Assembly (NCBI RefSeq): GCF_015277855.1
Contig: NZ_CP063812.1
Coordinates: 3,162,001 to 3,226,000 of the forward strand
Direction of reading: 5' to 3'
DNA length: 64,000 bases
Source of the DNA: Microbacterium cremeum
Lineage (GTDB): Bacteria; Actinomycetota; Actinomycetes; Actinomycetales; Microbacteriaceae
Of the stretch, positions 1-7,999 are shown one piece after another. A model generated the notes under the pieces. That model searched no databases, was not told the origin of the DNA, and was given only the letters and a program-made list of their open reading frames with translations. The position numbers and the translations under genes are program-made. The first letter of the stretch is position 1. Each line of letters starts with the position of its first letter.

Positions 1-381
1 TTCGAGGTCTTCGAGCGCGATGGCATCCTCGAGCGCGTGCGCGACCTCGGCTCGCGCGTCGTCGAGCCGCGCCTGCGCGACATCGCCTCGCGGCATCCGT
101 CCGTCGGCGACGTGCGCGGAATGGGCCTGTTCTGGGCGATCGAGCTGGTGAAGGATCGCGATACCCGCGAGCAGCTCGTGCCGTTCAACGCGAGCGGGGC
201 GGATGCCGCACCCGTCGCGGCCGTCGCCGCGGCGTGCAAGCGGGACGGGGTGTGGCCGTTCACCCATTTCAACCGCGTGCACGTGGCCCCGCCCCTCGTC
301 GTCTCGGAGGACGAGCTCGTGCGCGGCCTGGACGTCATCGACCGCGCCCTCGCAGCCGCCGACGAGCACGCCGCCCGCTGA
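1..381 (+). CDS. Class III aminotransferase, C-terminal fragment (5' end outside window)
   Basis: The reading frame is already open at base 1 and ends with TGA at 379-381, so only about 126 C-terminal residues are present. The fragment has the small-domain features of class III (omega/ornithine-type) PLP aminotransferases: the VRGMGLFWAIELVKD stretch, where the family has a conserved glycine-rich strand followed by E-L-V, and a C-terminal APPLVVSEDEL segment that matches the family pattern of a substrate-facing loop followed by a helix. The PLP lysine lies upstream of the window. A second, complete member of the family lies at 40395-41816 and carries similar VRGDGYFFGIELVKD and LAPPLTI segments. 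Substrate cannot be inferred from the fragment. Confidence 0.88.
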   Translation, partial: FEVFERDGILERVRDLGSRVVEPRLRDIASRHPSVGDVRGMGLFWAIELVKDRDTREQLVPFNASGADAAPVAAVAAACKRDGVWPFTHFNRVHVAPPLVVSEDELVRGLDVIDRALAAADEHAAR

Positions 382-408
382 TCCTCCCCCTCTCGTCCCA
401 CTCCCCCT

Positions 409-472
409 CGCTCCGCAGTCACTTTTCGTCCTCACCCACCCCCTCGCACCCGCCGTTCCTGACTGCGGAGCG
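409..472. repeat. Intergenic hairpin, family D copy 1
   Basis: Inverted repeat with 13-bp perfect arms (CGCTCCGCAGTCA and its complement) around a 38-nt loop, 27 bp after the aminotransferase stop. The same arm sequence returns at 56910, 57077 and 58481, so this is a dispersed element rather than a private terminator. It may still act as a terminator; no T-tract follows. Confidence 0.8.
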
Positions 473-486
473 GAAGGGCCCGGGCC

Positions 487-610
487 CGGTGCGCGGCGGC
501 CGATGCGCAGGGGCCGATGCGCGGGGCCCGATGCGCGGGGGCCGGTGCGCGGGGGCCGGTGCGCGGGGCCCGATGCGCAGGGGCCGATGCGCGGGATCCG
601 ATGCGCGGGA
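487..610. repeat. Tandem array, 14-bp unit, about nine copies
   Basis: Units of CGATGCGCGGGGCC and close variants start at 487, 501, 515, 529, 543, 557, 571, 585 and 599, an exact 14-bp period that is not a multiple of three. It lies 14 bp downstream of the family D hairpin. Open frames through it are artefacts of the repeat. The rest of 382-675 shows nothing else beyond the ribosome binding site of the next gene. Confidence 0.9.
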
Positions 611-675
611 ATGAAACGACGACGCCTGTGGTTATCCATGTACTCAGCCCTATGCCGGGGCTGCAGGAGGGGACA

Positions 676-1083
676 GTGGGCAAGAACTACGTCGACATCG
701 AGAACGACCGTGGCGAGACGCTGCGCTACCGCAAGCACGTGAACGGTCGGGGCCTCATCGCGCACGGCGCGAAGGTGCACCCGAGCGCGATCGTCGAAGC
801 GGGCGCTTATGTCGAACCGGGCGTTCAGATCGCCGCGGGCGCGCATGTCGGCCGCGGCGTATGGGTCGAGTCGGATGCGGTGATCGGTCCCGACGCCGAG
901 ATCGCGCCCCACGCGCACATCGGACCGCGCGCGGCCATCGGCCCGCGCGCCAAGATCGGCGTTCGCACCCAGGTCGGCACCGACGCCCGCGTCGCTGGGG
1001 GCTCGCTCATCGGCGACGACCAGACCATCGCCGACGGCGAGCGCGTCGCCACCGACCGGCGAGGGCTGCGGCTCGCCGCCTGA
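676..1083 (+). CDS. Left-handed beta-helix (hexapeptide-repeat) protein
   Basis: A 135-residue protein. I start it at GTG 676 because AGGAGG lies 6 nt upstream (664-669) and because the frame upstream of it runs through the 14-bp tandem array. From about residue 35 the sequence is almost entirely hexapeptide repeats of the [LIV]-G-x4 type (AYVEPGV, QIAAGA, HVGRGV, VIGPDA, EIAPHA, HIGPRA, AIGPRA, KIGVRT), at least twelve in a row. This folds as a left-handed parallel beta-helix, as in hexapeptide acyltransferases. It lacks a separate catalytic or CoA-binding C-terminal domain, so it may be a carrier, a carbonic-anhydrase-like protein or a non-catalytic relative. Substrate unknown. Confidence 0.8.
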   Translation: MGKNYVDIENDRGETLRYRKHVNGRGLIAHGAKVHPSAIVEAGAYVEPGVQIAAGAHVGRGVWVESDAVIGPDAEIAPHAHIGPRAAIGPRAKIGVRTQVGTDARVAGGSLIGDDQTIADGERVATDRRGLRLAA

Positions 1084-1135
1084 CCCACCGGTCTGCGGAC
1101 AGCCCGGCGGACGGCGAATCTCCGCGGTGCTGGGC

Positions 1136-1141
1136 TAGCCT
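1136..1141 (+). promoter_or_regulatory. -10 element TAGCCT of a leaderless promoter
   Basis: TAGCCT lies 6 nt before the ATG at 1148, so transcription should start at or next to the start codon. No Shine-Dalgarno sequence is present. The same geometry is seen at many other starts in this window. Confidence 0.6.
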
Positions 1142-1147
1142 GGCGCG

Positions 1148-1762
1148 ATGGCGTCCGCACGACCCCGCCGCAGCGGCGCGACCTTCGCGGTCGCCCTCGT
1201 CCTCGCGGTGGTGGTCGCGGTCGTCTGGCTCGCCGCGAGCGGACGGATGCCGTGGGCAGAGGCCGGCCCGACCGCGAGCAGCGCTCCTTCGAACGCGTCC
1301 GCTGCGCCGGCCGACGGCCTCCCGTCGCGCCCCGGCGACGCCTTCGCGCTCACTGTGACGTACGTCTTCGACGGCGACACCATCGAGGCGCGCATGCAGG
1401 AGCCGAACGAGGTCGTGGCGACGTCGAACCCGATCCGCGTCCGGCTCATCGGCATCGACACGCCCGAGGGCACACCCTCTCCCGAGTGCTGGGCGGACGA
1501 GGCCCGTGCGCATCTGGCCGAGCTGCTGCCCGAGGGGTCCACGGTGTGGGCGGCGCCCGACACCGAGACGTGGGACCGCTACGATCGCGCGCTGTTCAAC
1601 CTGTGGACCGACGACGGCCGCTTCGTGAACCACGAGCTCGTCGCGGCGGGCGACGCCGAGGCGATCCGGGTGTGGCCGAACGTGGCGTTCTACGATCTGC
1701 TGGCCGCCGCGCAGGCCCAGGCCGAGGCATCCGGTGCCGGCAGGTGGGGCGCGTGCGGCTGA
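1148..1762 (+). CDS. Thermonuclease (staphylococcal nuclease-like) family protein, membrane-anchored or secreted
   Basis: A 204-residue protein with an N-terminal hydrophobic segment (residues about 11-29, preceded by RPRRS) that acts as a signal peptide or anchor, an Ala/Ser/Pro linker, and then an SNase-fold domain. Family landmarks are visible: VFDGDTI on the first strands, RLIGIDTPEG carrying the Arg and Glu that correspond to the catalytic Arg35 and Glu43 of staphylococcal nuclease, and DRYDR carrying the second catalytic Arg. A calcium-binding Asp (D in FDGDT) is also present. It should cleave DNA or RNA outside the membrane. It is probably monocistronic; the next gene is convergent, with 7 bp between stops. 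Confidence 0.88.
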   Translation: MASARPRRSGATFAVALVLAVVVAVVWLAASGRMPWAEAGPTASSAPSNASAAPADGLPSRPGDAFALTVTYVFDGDTIEARMQEPNEVVATSNPIRVRLIGIDTPEGTPSPECWADEARAHLAELLPEGSTVWAAPDTETWDRYDRALFNLWTDDGRFVNHELVAAGDAEAIRVWPNVAFYDLLAAAQAQAEASGAGRWGACG

Positions 1763-1769
1763 GCCCGCT

Positions 1770-2168
1770 CTACGCGAACAGGTACAGCACGAACCCGATG
1801 AGGGGCAGCGTGCCCTGGAGGAGTGCCGGACGCAGGTACTTCATACCGGTCGTGAGCAGCACGAGCGCCGCCGCGACCATCGAGCCGAGGCTGAACAGCA
1901 CGAGGGCGAGTCCCGCTGCACGCACGCCGCTCTCGTCCGCGCCGGTGAGGAAGAGCACGATGCCGAGCACGGTGCCGACCGCGAGGAACAGGTTGTAGAA
2001 CCCCTGGTTGTACGCCAGGGGTTTCGTCGTCTCGGCGGCTGTCTGGTCGGCGAGGCCGAAGCGCCGCCAGATCTTCGGCTGCGTCCACTGCACGCTCTCC
2101 ATGACGAAGATGTAGACGTGCAGCAGTGCCGCGAGCGCGGCGAAGGCGGTGGCGAGGATCGCGATCAT
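1770..2168 (-). CDS. DUF1304 family membrane protein
   Basis: A 132-residue protein with four predicted transmembrane helices (residues about 1-20, 50-70, 76-98 and 108-131). The region MESVQWTQPKIWRRFG followed by AYNQGFYNLFLA is characteristic of DUF1304 proteins, as I remember the family. Function is unknown; members are sometimes linked to small-molecule or drug export without proof. The start at 2168 is chosen because a -10 element TATCGT lies 6 nt upstream (2175-2180 on the complementary strand), giving a leaderless start, whereas longer versions would run back through the divergent gene. Confidence 0.8.
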   Translation of the reverse strand: MIAILATAFAALAALLHVYIFVMESVQWTQPKIWRRFGLADQTAAETTKPLAYNQGFYNLFLAVGTVLGIVLFLTGADESGVRAAGLALVLFSLGSMVAAALVLLTTGMKYLRPALLQGTLPLIGFVLYLFA

Positions 2169-2203
2169 GAGCGAACGATAGCGCCCGGGATACGCTGAGC
2201 GAT
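2169..2203. promoter_or_regulatory. Compact divergent promoter region with two leaderless starts
   Basis: Only 35 bp separate two divergent start codons. Reading right, TACGCT (2191-2196) is 7 nt before ATG 2204. Reading left, TATCGT (complement of 2175-2180) is 6 nt before ATG 2168. The -35 region of each promoter must therefore lie inside the other gene. Confidence 0.6.
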
Positions 2204-2956
2204 ATGGCGAAGGGCAGGAGCGGCGGACGACAGCCGCGACGGGATGCCGCGCCCCGGCGCCGTCAGGGCTCCCAGGGATCCGCGGCGCCGCGGCCGCAGC
2301 GCACGCCGCGCCCGTCTCCTGGGCCGGCGCCCGCGGCTCCCCGTGAGCCGGTTGTCGCCGAGCCGAGCACATTCCGCCTCGGTGCGATCCCCGGTGCGAC
2401 GCCCGGCAAGTGGATCGACGTGTGGAAGGAGCGGATGCCGCGCACGGCGCTCGAGCTCGTGCCGCTGTCCGTCGCCGGTCAGCGCGAGGCGCTCGACGAG
2501 GCCGAGGCCGACGCCGCGCTGGTGCGGCTGCCGATCGACGACCACGGACTCCACGTCATCCCGCTCTACGACGAGGTGCCCGTCGTCGTGTGCGCGAAGG
2601 ACTCGCACCTGACGGCCGCCGACGAGCTGGAGCCCGGCGACCTCGAGGGCGAGGTGCTGATCGTGCCGCAGGACGACGTGCTCGGCATCCGGATTCCGGC
2701 GACTGTGCCGCCCCGCTTCGATCCGCCCTCCGACACGGCCGAGGCGATCGCGACCGTGGCTGCGGGAGTCGGGATCGTGGTGGTGCCGATGTCGCTCGCG
2801 CGGCTGCATCACCGCAAGGACGTCGAGCACCGCGCGCTGCGCGGGGGCCCGGTCTCGACGGTCGCCCTGGCGTGGGTCGCGGACCGCACCACGCCCGCCG
2901 TCGAGACGTTCGTCGGCATCGTGCGCGGGCGTACCGCGAACTCGTCGCGCGGATGA
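2204..2956 (+). CDS. LysR effector-domain protein lacking the DNA-binding domain
   Basis: A 250-residue protein. The first 50 residues are Arg/Pro/Ala-rich and look disordered and DNA- or RNA-like in charge. From about residue 53 (TFRLGAIPG) it resembles the periplasmic-binding-like effector domain of LysR regulators: paired alpha/beta lobes, an LVRLPIDDHGLHVIPLYDE strand-turn-strand, and a late VAAGVGIVVVPMSLARL segment that matches the conserved G-x-G-[IV]-x-x-[LV]-P motif of the family. No winged helix-turn-helix is present, so it is not a classical regulator. It may be a ligand-binding protein or a degenerate paralogue. Confidence 0.72.
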   Translation: MAKGRSGGRQPRRDAAPRRRQGSQGSAAPRPQRTPRPSPGPAPAAPREPVVAEPSTFRLGAIPGATPGKWIDVWKERMPRTALELVPLSVAGQREALDEAEADAALVRLPIDDHGLHVIPLYDEVPVVVCAKDSHLTAADELEPGDLEGEVLIVPQDDVLGIRIPATVPPRFDPPSDTAEAIATVAAGVGIVVVPMSLARLHHRKDVEHRALRGGPVSTVALAWVADRTTPAVETFVGIVRGRTANSSRG

Positions 2957-2961
2957 AGCGA

Positions 2962-2999
2962 AGGGGATGCCGCGCGTTCCCCTCGCTGCGGCATCCCCT
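2962..2999 (+). terminator. Hairpin terminator after the LysR-like gene
   Basis: Arms AGGGGATGCCGC (2962-2973) and GCGGCATCCCCT (2988-2999) pair perfectly over 12 bp with a 14-nt loop, starting 5 bp after the stop codon. There is no T-tract, as is common in high-GC actinobacteria. The rest of 3000-3152 shows no clear feature. Confidence 0.7.
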
Positions 3000-3152
3000 C
3001 GCGGAACGGCTGCGAAGACGACGCTCCCCAGCCGCGTCCCCGATGTGATCGCCGTCTCGGCGCCCAGGCCCCCAGAGCCCGGACGGCGCGAGCCGTTCCA
3101 TGATGCGAGGAGTGTGCGGCGCCTGCCGTGATACATCCGGACGGAAGGAAAC

Positions 3153-5651
3153 TCAGAACCCGGCGCCGTACACCTGGAACGGGGCCATGATGCCGGTGCG
3201 CTCGGATGCCGCCGCCAAGGCCTCCGACGGACCGGTTCCCGCTGCGAGCCGCTCATGCATCGCACCGAGCAGCTCGCAGGCCTCGTCGTCGGCCACCACC
3301 ACCGGCGCGGCGACCACCGCGCGCGTTCCGGCGTGGAGCCACACTCGCGCCATGCCGACGGCCTCCTCGCCCCAGCGCACGGATGAGCGCCCGACCTCAC
3401 AGGCCGAGAGGACCACGGTGTCGGGCACTCGGTCGATGAGGTCGATATCGTACCCGAAGAGTGTGCCGTCCACGAGTTCGAGACCCGAGAACATCGGGTT
3501 GTCGACCGCGTGGCGGCCGTGCCCGGCGGCATGAAGCACGTCGACCTGCGAGGCCAGCTCCGTCACCGCAGACACCGTGGCGTCGCCGTCCCGCAGTGTC
3601 GGCGCACTCGGCCACGAGCCTCGCGCGGCCGCTACTTCCTCGCTCGCACGGGGAACCCTCGGACCGATCACGAAGCCTGCCGACGCGAAGCGGAACACGC
3701 CCCGAGGGCGGCTCCCGGCCCACGCGGACGCCGACCCCGGCACGGTCAATGCCCGGCCGCTGAGCGCCGGCAGCATCGACCAGGGGATGCCGGAGAGCAC
3801 ACCCGGGGCGAGCACCACGATGCGGCGTGCCGAGTCGATGCGCGGCAGCGCCGGCCCCACGAGCAACGTGGAGAGGCGTTCGACGCGCGCACGCAGGCTG
3901 TCGCGCACGAGCGTGGACATCGGTCCCGACGTCACCCGCGCAGCCACGTCGAGGTCGGCTCGGAGGCCCGTGAGCAGGCCTCGGACGTCACTCCACTCCA
4001 GCTCGGCGATCGAGGCCGAGCCTTCGAACAGAGTGAGCGCGATCAGCCGATTGCCGTCGAAGACGTAGGCGATCAGCGCCTCCCCCGCGCCGAGGCTGTC
4101 GAGGGCCTCACTCATCCCGATCCTGCCGGTCGCCCCGCCGGCCGTCGTCGAGGCCCACTGCCGGTCCCGGATCCGTCGCTCGAGAACATGCGCACGGGGG
4201 TCGGCGAGCCAGTCGTCATCGCCGGCCGCGGCCCGGATGGTCCGCAGCTCTGCGAGATCGGCAGCCAGATCCTCATCCCGCGGGGGGCGAAGCGGCACAA
4301 CGTGCTGACTCATCAGGCGGGCGCGCTCCGACCAGTCGAAGATCACGTCCGGGCGGCCCGAGCGCAGCGCGGAGGAAAGTCCTTCTGTGAGCAGTCCACC
4401 CGCCCGCATGGCGGAGCTGGTCTGCAGGTCGAGGCTCCCGAAAGCGCTCTGCGCGCGGATGAGCGCGTCGAGCCCCCTTGCCGCGTGCCGCCGGCAGTCG
4501 CCCTCTCGCCCCTCCACCGCTGCGACGACTGCTCGGGTCTCGTGCGCCAGCGTCGTGACCTCCAGGGGCATGCGCGGTGGGATCCGCACCGCCGCGGGCA
4601 CCGGCCGCCGGTGCAGGCGAACCCGTGCGCGCACGTCCGCCAACCGGAGCGCCTCCGCCTCCGCGACCAGCCGATGCCGTCTCAGCGCGCTCACGACAGC
4701 GTCCACCGTCGCCTCCGAGGGCAGCCGGTGTCCCTGCCGCACCGGTCGCCCCGACCTGTCGATCCGCCCCACCGCAAGCTGTGCGCGCAGCTTGATCGCC
4801 TCGGCGCGGAGAGCCCAGCCGTCGCTTCCGAGTGCCCGGAACCGCCGCGCGGCGACGCGCGCAGCGATGACCGCACGATCGGGATCGTGGTTCAACAGTG
4901 AGCGTGCCAGCTGATACTCGGCGCCCGCTCGCTCGCGGGGCGCCCGCTTTCGGCCGAGCACGACAGCCGCCTTCTCGAGCAGCGTCTCCGCCTCGGTCAC
5001 GAGGCCGGCGTCGCGGAGCACTTCCGCCCGGTCGAGCTCGTTGATGGCAGCCCACACATCGGAACCCTCGTCGAGGGGATCGCGGACGCTCTGCATGGTC
5101 TTCAGCGCGGTCAGCACGTCACCGCGTCGCATCGCGAGATATCCCAGGTTGTGGACGGCCTGGTTCGTCTCCTCGGCGAGACCCGCGGCACGATAGATGC
5201 CCTCCGCTTCCTCGAGGTCCGCCTGGGCCGCGTCGAGGCGTCCGCGATCCATCTCGACGAGACTGCGGTTCATCAGCACATTGGCGCGACGAACAGGCTC
5301 GTCCCGCAGCCCGTCTGCGCCCTTCGTGAGCCACTCGACCGCTTGATCCGGAAGCCCGCGCTCCAGTGCGAGCGCTCCGAGCTGACCGTGCAGCTGAGCG
5401 ACCGTCACGTCATCGAGTCCCTCGCGGGACAGCATCTCGATGCACAGTCGCTCGCCCTCGTCGACGTCGCCGAGCCGCGCGAGCACATACGCGACGGTGC
5501 CGACGACGCGAGCCATGAGGTTGACGTCGCCCGCCGTCTCTGCGGCCTCGTACGCCGCAGCCAGCACGCGCCGCGCGTCCGAGTAACTACCGCGGTTGGC
5601 CAGATCGACGCCGCGCCGGTGCTTCGCCGCGGCCTCGCCTCCGATCCCCAT
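3153..5651 (-). CDS. TPR-CHAT domain protein (caspase-like peptidase family)
   Basis: An 832-residue protein with no signal peptide or membrane segment. Residues about 1-450 form a helical repeat array with TPR-like motifs (for example RRGVDLANRGSYSDARRVL, QAVHNLGYLAMRRGDVLTA, RANVLMNRSLVEMDRGRLDAA). Residues about 500-832 form a CHAT domain of the caspase clan. Both catalytic positions are present: His in HAAGHGRH (about residue 709) and Cys in VLSACEVG (about 749). It is the last gene of the sigma factor operon and lies 49 bp after the protease gene. By analogy with CHAT proteins in bacterial conflict systems it may be a regulated protease that the upstream subtilase activates or is activated by; that link is inference. 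ATG 5651 is the only start near the N-terminus. Confidence 0.88.
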   Translation of the reverse strand: MGIGGEAAAKHRRGVDLANRGSYSDARRVLAAAYEAAETAGDVNLMARVVGTVAYVLARLGDVDEGERLCIEMLSREGLDDVTVAQLHGQLGALALERGLPDQAVEWLTKGADGLRDEPVRRANVLMNRSLVEMDRGRLDAAQADLEEAEGIYRAAGLAEETNQAVHNLGYLAMRRGDVLTALKTMQSVRDPLDEGSDVWAAINELDRAEVLRDAGLVTEAETLLEKAAVVLGRKRAPRERAGAEYQLARSLLNHDPDRAVIAARVAARRFRALGSDGWALRAEAIKLRAQLAVGRIDRSGRPVRQGHRLPSEATVDAVVSALRRHRLVAEAEALRLADVRARVRLHRRPVPAAVRIPPRMPLEVTTLAHETRAVVAAVEGREGDCRRHAARGLDALIRAQSAFGSLDLQTSSAMRAGGLLTEGLSSALRSGRPDVIFDWSERARLMSQHVVPLRPPRDEDLAADLAELRTIRAAAGDDDWLADPRAHVLERRIRDRQWASTTAGGATGRIGMSEALDSLGAGEALIAYVFDGNRLIALTLFEGSASIAELEWSDVRGLLTGLRADLDVAARVTSGPMSTLVRDSLRARVERLSTLLVGPALPRIDSARRIVVLAPGVLSGIPWSMLPALSGRALTVPGSASAWAGSRPRGVFRFASAGFVIGPRVPRASEEVAAARGSWPSAPTLRDGDATVSAVTELASQVDVLHAAGHGRHAVDNPMFSGLELVDGTLFGYDIDLIDRVPDTVVLSACEVGRSSVRWGEEAVGMARVWLHAGTRAVVAAPVVVADDEACELLGAMHERLAAGTGPSEALAAASERTGIMAPFQVYGAGF

Positions 5652-5664
5652 CTAGCAATCATGG

Positions 5665-5684
5665 CCCGATCCACGAGGATCGGG
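5665..5684 (-). terminator. Hairpin between the S8 protease and CHAT genes
   Basis: CCCGATCC, a 4-nt loop and GGATCGGG form a perfect 8-bp stem in the 49-bp gap between the two genes. It could attenuate transcription into the CHAT gene or stabilise the upstream message; it is short for a full terminator. Confidence 0.45.
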
Positions 5685-5700
5685 GGGCGCACGTGGGCGG

Positions 5701-7461
5701 CTACGCGGTCAGCCGTGACCCGTCATTCTGCTGCAGCGCCTTGAGCGCCTTCTCGACGGCGTTCGAGGCGCGTGCGGCCTTCGCGTCCTGCACGAGAGAG
5801 GGCGCGAGCTGCGCCGCTATCGTCGCCGACACGAACGGGGCCGCGAACGAGGTCCCGCTCCATACCGCGAACCCGCCAGCGGGCCCACCGGAGAAGTCGT
5901 CGGGATCGAGGCTCTGGCGCCGTCGATCCCCCTTGTCCGCGCGCGAAGCAGCCTGCATTCCACCTTCGAACGACGGGAAGACGCTCAACACCGACGTGCC
6001 GGGGGCGTACGTCGTCACCCAATCACCCACATTGCTGAAAAGGGCGACCGAGGTGCCCTGCGGGTTGAGCGCCCCCACGGCGATGTGGCGCGCGGCGCCC
6101 GTCGGCTCGTCGAAAGTGAGGTCGGGGTCGCCCCAGTTGTACAACGCCGCCGGGAACGCGGGGCGCTCCGTCGCGTCGTTGCCCGCGGAGCAGACGACCA
6201 CGCACCCCCTCGACCGAAGCGCACCGAGCGCCTCGAAGAGGCGCAGACTGAAGCGTCCGTCCTCCGGAGTCTCGTGGTAGTAGCCGAGCGAGAGGTTCAG
6301 GACGTCCACGTGGTGGGGATCGTCGTCCGTGCCCGCATCGATCCACTCCGCGAGCTCCTCCAGTGCCGTGATCAGCTCGCTCTCGAGGACACTGCCGTTG
6401 CTGTCAGCCACGCGGATCGCGATCAGCTCGGCGTCGGGGCACACCTGGCGGAGGATGCCTGCCACGAATGTGCCGTGCCCGGCAGCGTCGTCGAGGAACC
6501 CGTCCAGCGGTCCAGAGAGGTCCCCGTACTTCTCGGGGTCGCTCTGTGGGTCATCGACCCCGATCACCCCGCCGCTCGCCGAATGGATCGTGCGCACCAC
6601 CGTGCGCTCGTCGGATGTCAGCCACGGATGCTCGCCGCAGCCCGTGTCGGCGAAGGCGATGACGGGTCGGCGACCACCTTCCGCGAGCGCAAGGCGCTCC
6701 GCCGGCGGCGGACCGACGAATGTCACCAACTCGAGTCCACCGGACCCGGGGTAGGCGTAGCCTTCGGTGCCGGCAGGGTTCGTGCGCCCGTGCGGGTTCG
6801 TGCGCCCGTGCGGATTCGTGCGCCCGTGCGGATTCGTGCGCCCGTGCGGGTTGAGGTCGATCGGGTCGACGCCGAGGACGTGGTCGAGGCTCACCTGAGC
6901 GATGACCGGATCGTCGACGACCCTCGGCGCGCGGGAGCGCGCCGACCCACGGCGTGCGGCGGCGATTGCCGCGCGCTGATCCGGGTCGTTCGCGATGGAT
7001 GCTTCGAGCGACACCGCTCGCGTCGCATCGGTTCGAGACGAGTTGTCATCGGCATCCGCCGACCGCTTCCGCCCACCGTCGGCGAGCCGCTCGGCGACAA
7101 GCTGGTCGCGGCGCGCCTGCTGCAGCAGCCGCCACGCGTCCACCGGCGGGACCGGCTCGTCGTCGCGCCCCTCGCGCGGCGCCTGTACGATCCGTGCGCG
7201 ACTCAGGGCGTCACCGCCGTTGCGCGTTCGGACCGTCTCGAGCTCGACGTCCCACCCGAGCTTTCCTGCCGCATCCTTCAACACTCGCGTCGCGGCGGCC
7301 GGGTCACCGGACACGACGAGGTGGCTCGGGATGTAGACCGTGCCATACGCCTGGAGTCCAGGGACCGGCTCTCGGCGCGGGTCGAGGACGACACCTTTCG
7401 GCTCGCCCGCGACCTCGCGTTCGCGCCAGGTGCGTCGTGGGGTGCTCTCTTCTCCGGGCAT
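5701..7461 (-). CDS. Intracellular S8 (subtilisin-like) serine protease
   Basis: A 586-residue protein with the full S8 triad: Asp in AFADTGCG (about residue 271), His in GHGTFVAGIL (about 328) and Ser in SGTSFAAPF (about 537); the oxyanion Asn is in CSAGND. The first 250 residues are a long pro- or regulatory region with no signal peptide, so the enzyme should be cytoplasmic. This region contains four tandem copies of the hexapeptide HGRTNP just before the catalytic domain. The start ATG 7461 has GGAGA 4 nt upstream. It is the third gene of a four-gene operon (sigma factor, small protein, protease, CHAT). Target unknown; the CHAT partner or the small second protein are natural candidates. 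Confidence 0.9.
   Translation of the reverse strand: MPGEESTPRRTWREREVAGEPKGVVLDPRREPVPGLQAYGTVYIPSHLVVSGDPAAATRVLKDAAGKLGWDVELETVRTRNGGDALSRARIVQAPREGRDDEPVPPVDAWRLLQQARRDQLVAERLADGGRKRSADADDNSSRTDATRAVSLEASIANDPDQRAAIAAARRGSARSRAPRVVDDPVIAQVSLDHVLGVDPIDLNPHGRTNPHGRTNPHGRTNPHGRTNPAGTEGYAYPGSGGLELVTFVGPPPAERLALAEGGRRPVIAFADTGCGEHPWLTSDERTVVRTIHSASGGVIGVDDPQSDPEKYGDLSGPLDGFLDDAAGHGTFVAGILRQVCPDAELIAIRVADSNGSVLESELITALEELAEWIDAGTDDDPHHVDVLNLSLGYYHETPEDGRFSLRLFEALGALRSRGCVVVCSAGNDATERPAFPAALYNWGDPDLTFDEPTGAARHIAVGALNPQGTSVALFSNVGDWVTTYAPGTSVLSVFPSFEGGMQAASRADKGDRRRQSLDPDDFSGGPAGGFAVWSGTSFAAPFVSATIAAQLAPSLVQDAKAARASNAVEKALKALQQNDGSRLTA
6778..6849 (-). repeat. In-frame 18-bp tandem repeat inside the S8 protease gene
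   Basis: Four 18-bp units starting at 6778, 6796, 6814 and 6832 encode HGRTNP hexapeptides on the minus strand. Units differ only by G/A at the first base. Because the unit is a multiple of three, copy number can change without shifting the frame. Confidence 0.92.
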
Positions 7462-7531
7462 GCGTTCTCCTCACAGACAGCGGAATCCGCGGCCACCACG
7501 GCCGCGGCATCCGGATTCTTGATCGTGCGTG

Positions 7532-7999
7532 TCAGACCTCGAACTGCGGGGTCTGGAAGTCGCGCAGCTCGCCGTCGGCGGCCCGCACGACCAGGCGCAG
7601 CCGTGCCATCCCCGGTGAGACCTCCTCGAAGGCGAAGCGGCCGTGCTCGCCAGGATCGGCGGCCCACTCGCGCTCGCCCTGCACCAGCCGGATCGCCAGT
7701 GCCGTGGCATCCACCCATCCGTCGACGCGGCGGCCGCCGTCCTCGGTGGCCGTCACGTGCAGCAGCACGCTCGTCGTGCCGTCGCTGAACTGCAGCGTCG
7801 CGGTGTCGCTCTCGCCGCGCACGGCGGCGAACGAGCCCTCGACGAGCGTCAGCAGGGCGTACTCGCGCGAGAGGTCCTCGACGGCGACGGCGGCGACCAT
7901 ACGGTCGACGAGGTCGGCCGGCACGGGGTCGATCTCCTCCCACATGTGCCGCATGCGCGCGAACAGGGCGGCATCGGCCGCGAAGTCCTCAGTCTCCAT
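7532..7999 (-). CDS. Small protein of the ECF sigma-CHAT operon, possible sigma partner
   Basis: A 155-residue soluble protein. The N-terminal helix region (DAALFARMRHMWEEIDPVP followed by ADLVDRMVAAVAVEDL) resembles a family I recall encoded directly after ECF sigma factors in actinobacterial CHAT operons; the C-terminal two-thirds look like beta-strands (VLLHVTATEDGGRRVDGWVD, ARLRLVVRAADGELRDFQTP). It overlaps the sigma gene by 11 bp with GGAGGG 6 nt before its ATG, so the two are translationally coupled. Position and coupling suggest an anti-sigma or adaptor role, but it has no zinc-binding H-x3-C-x2-C motif and no membrane segment. Function is not established. Confidence 0.7.
   Translation of the reverse strand: METEDFAADAALFARMRHMWEEIDPVPADLVDRMVAAVAVEDLSREYALLTLVEGSFAAVRGESDTATLQFSDGTTSVLLHVTATEDGGRRVDGWVDATALAIRLVQGEREWAADPGEHGRFAFEEVSPGMARLRLVVRAADGELRDFQTPQFEV

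Noticed and set aside
517..675. Upstream extension of the hexapeptide-repeat protein to an ATG at 517
   Set aside because: It would translate the 14-bp tandem array; the GTG at 676 has a strong ribosome binding site and begins where family homology begins.
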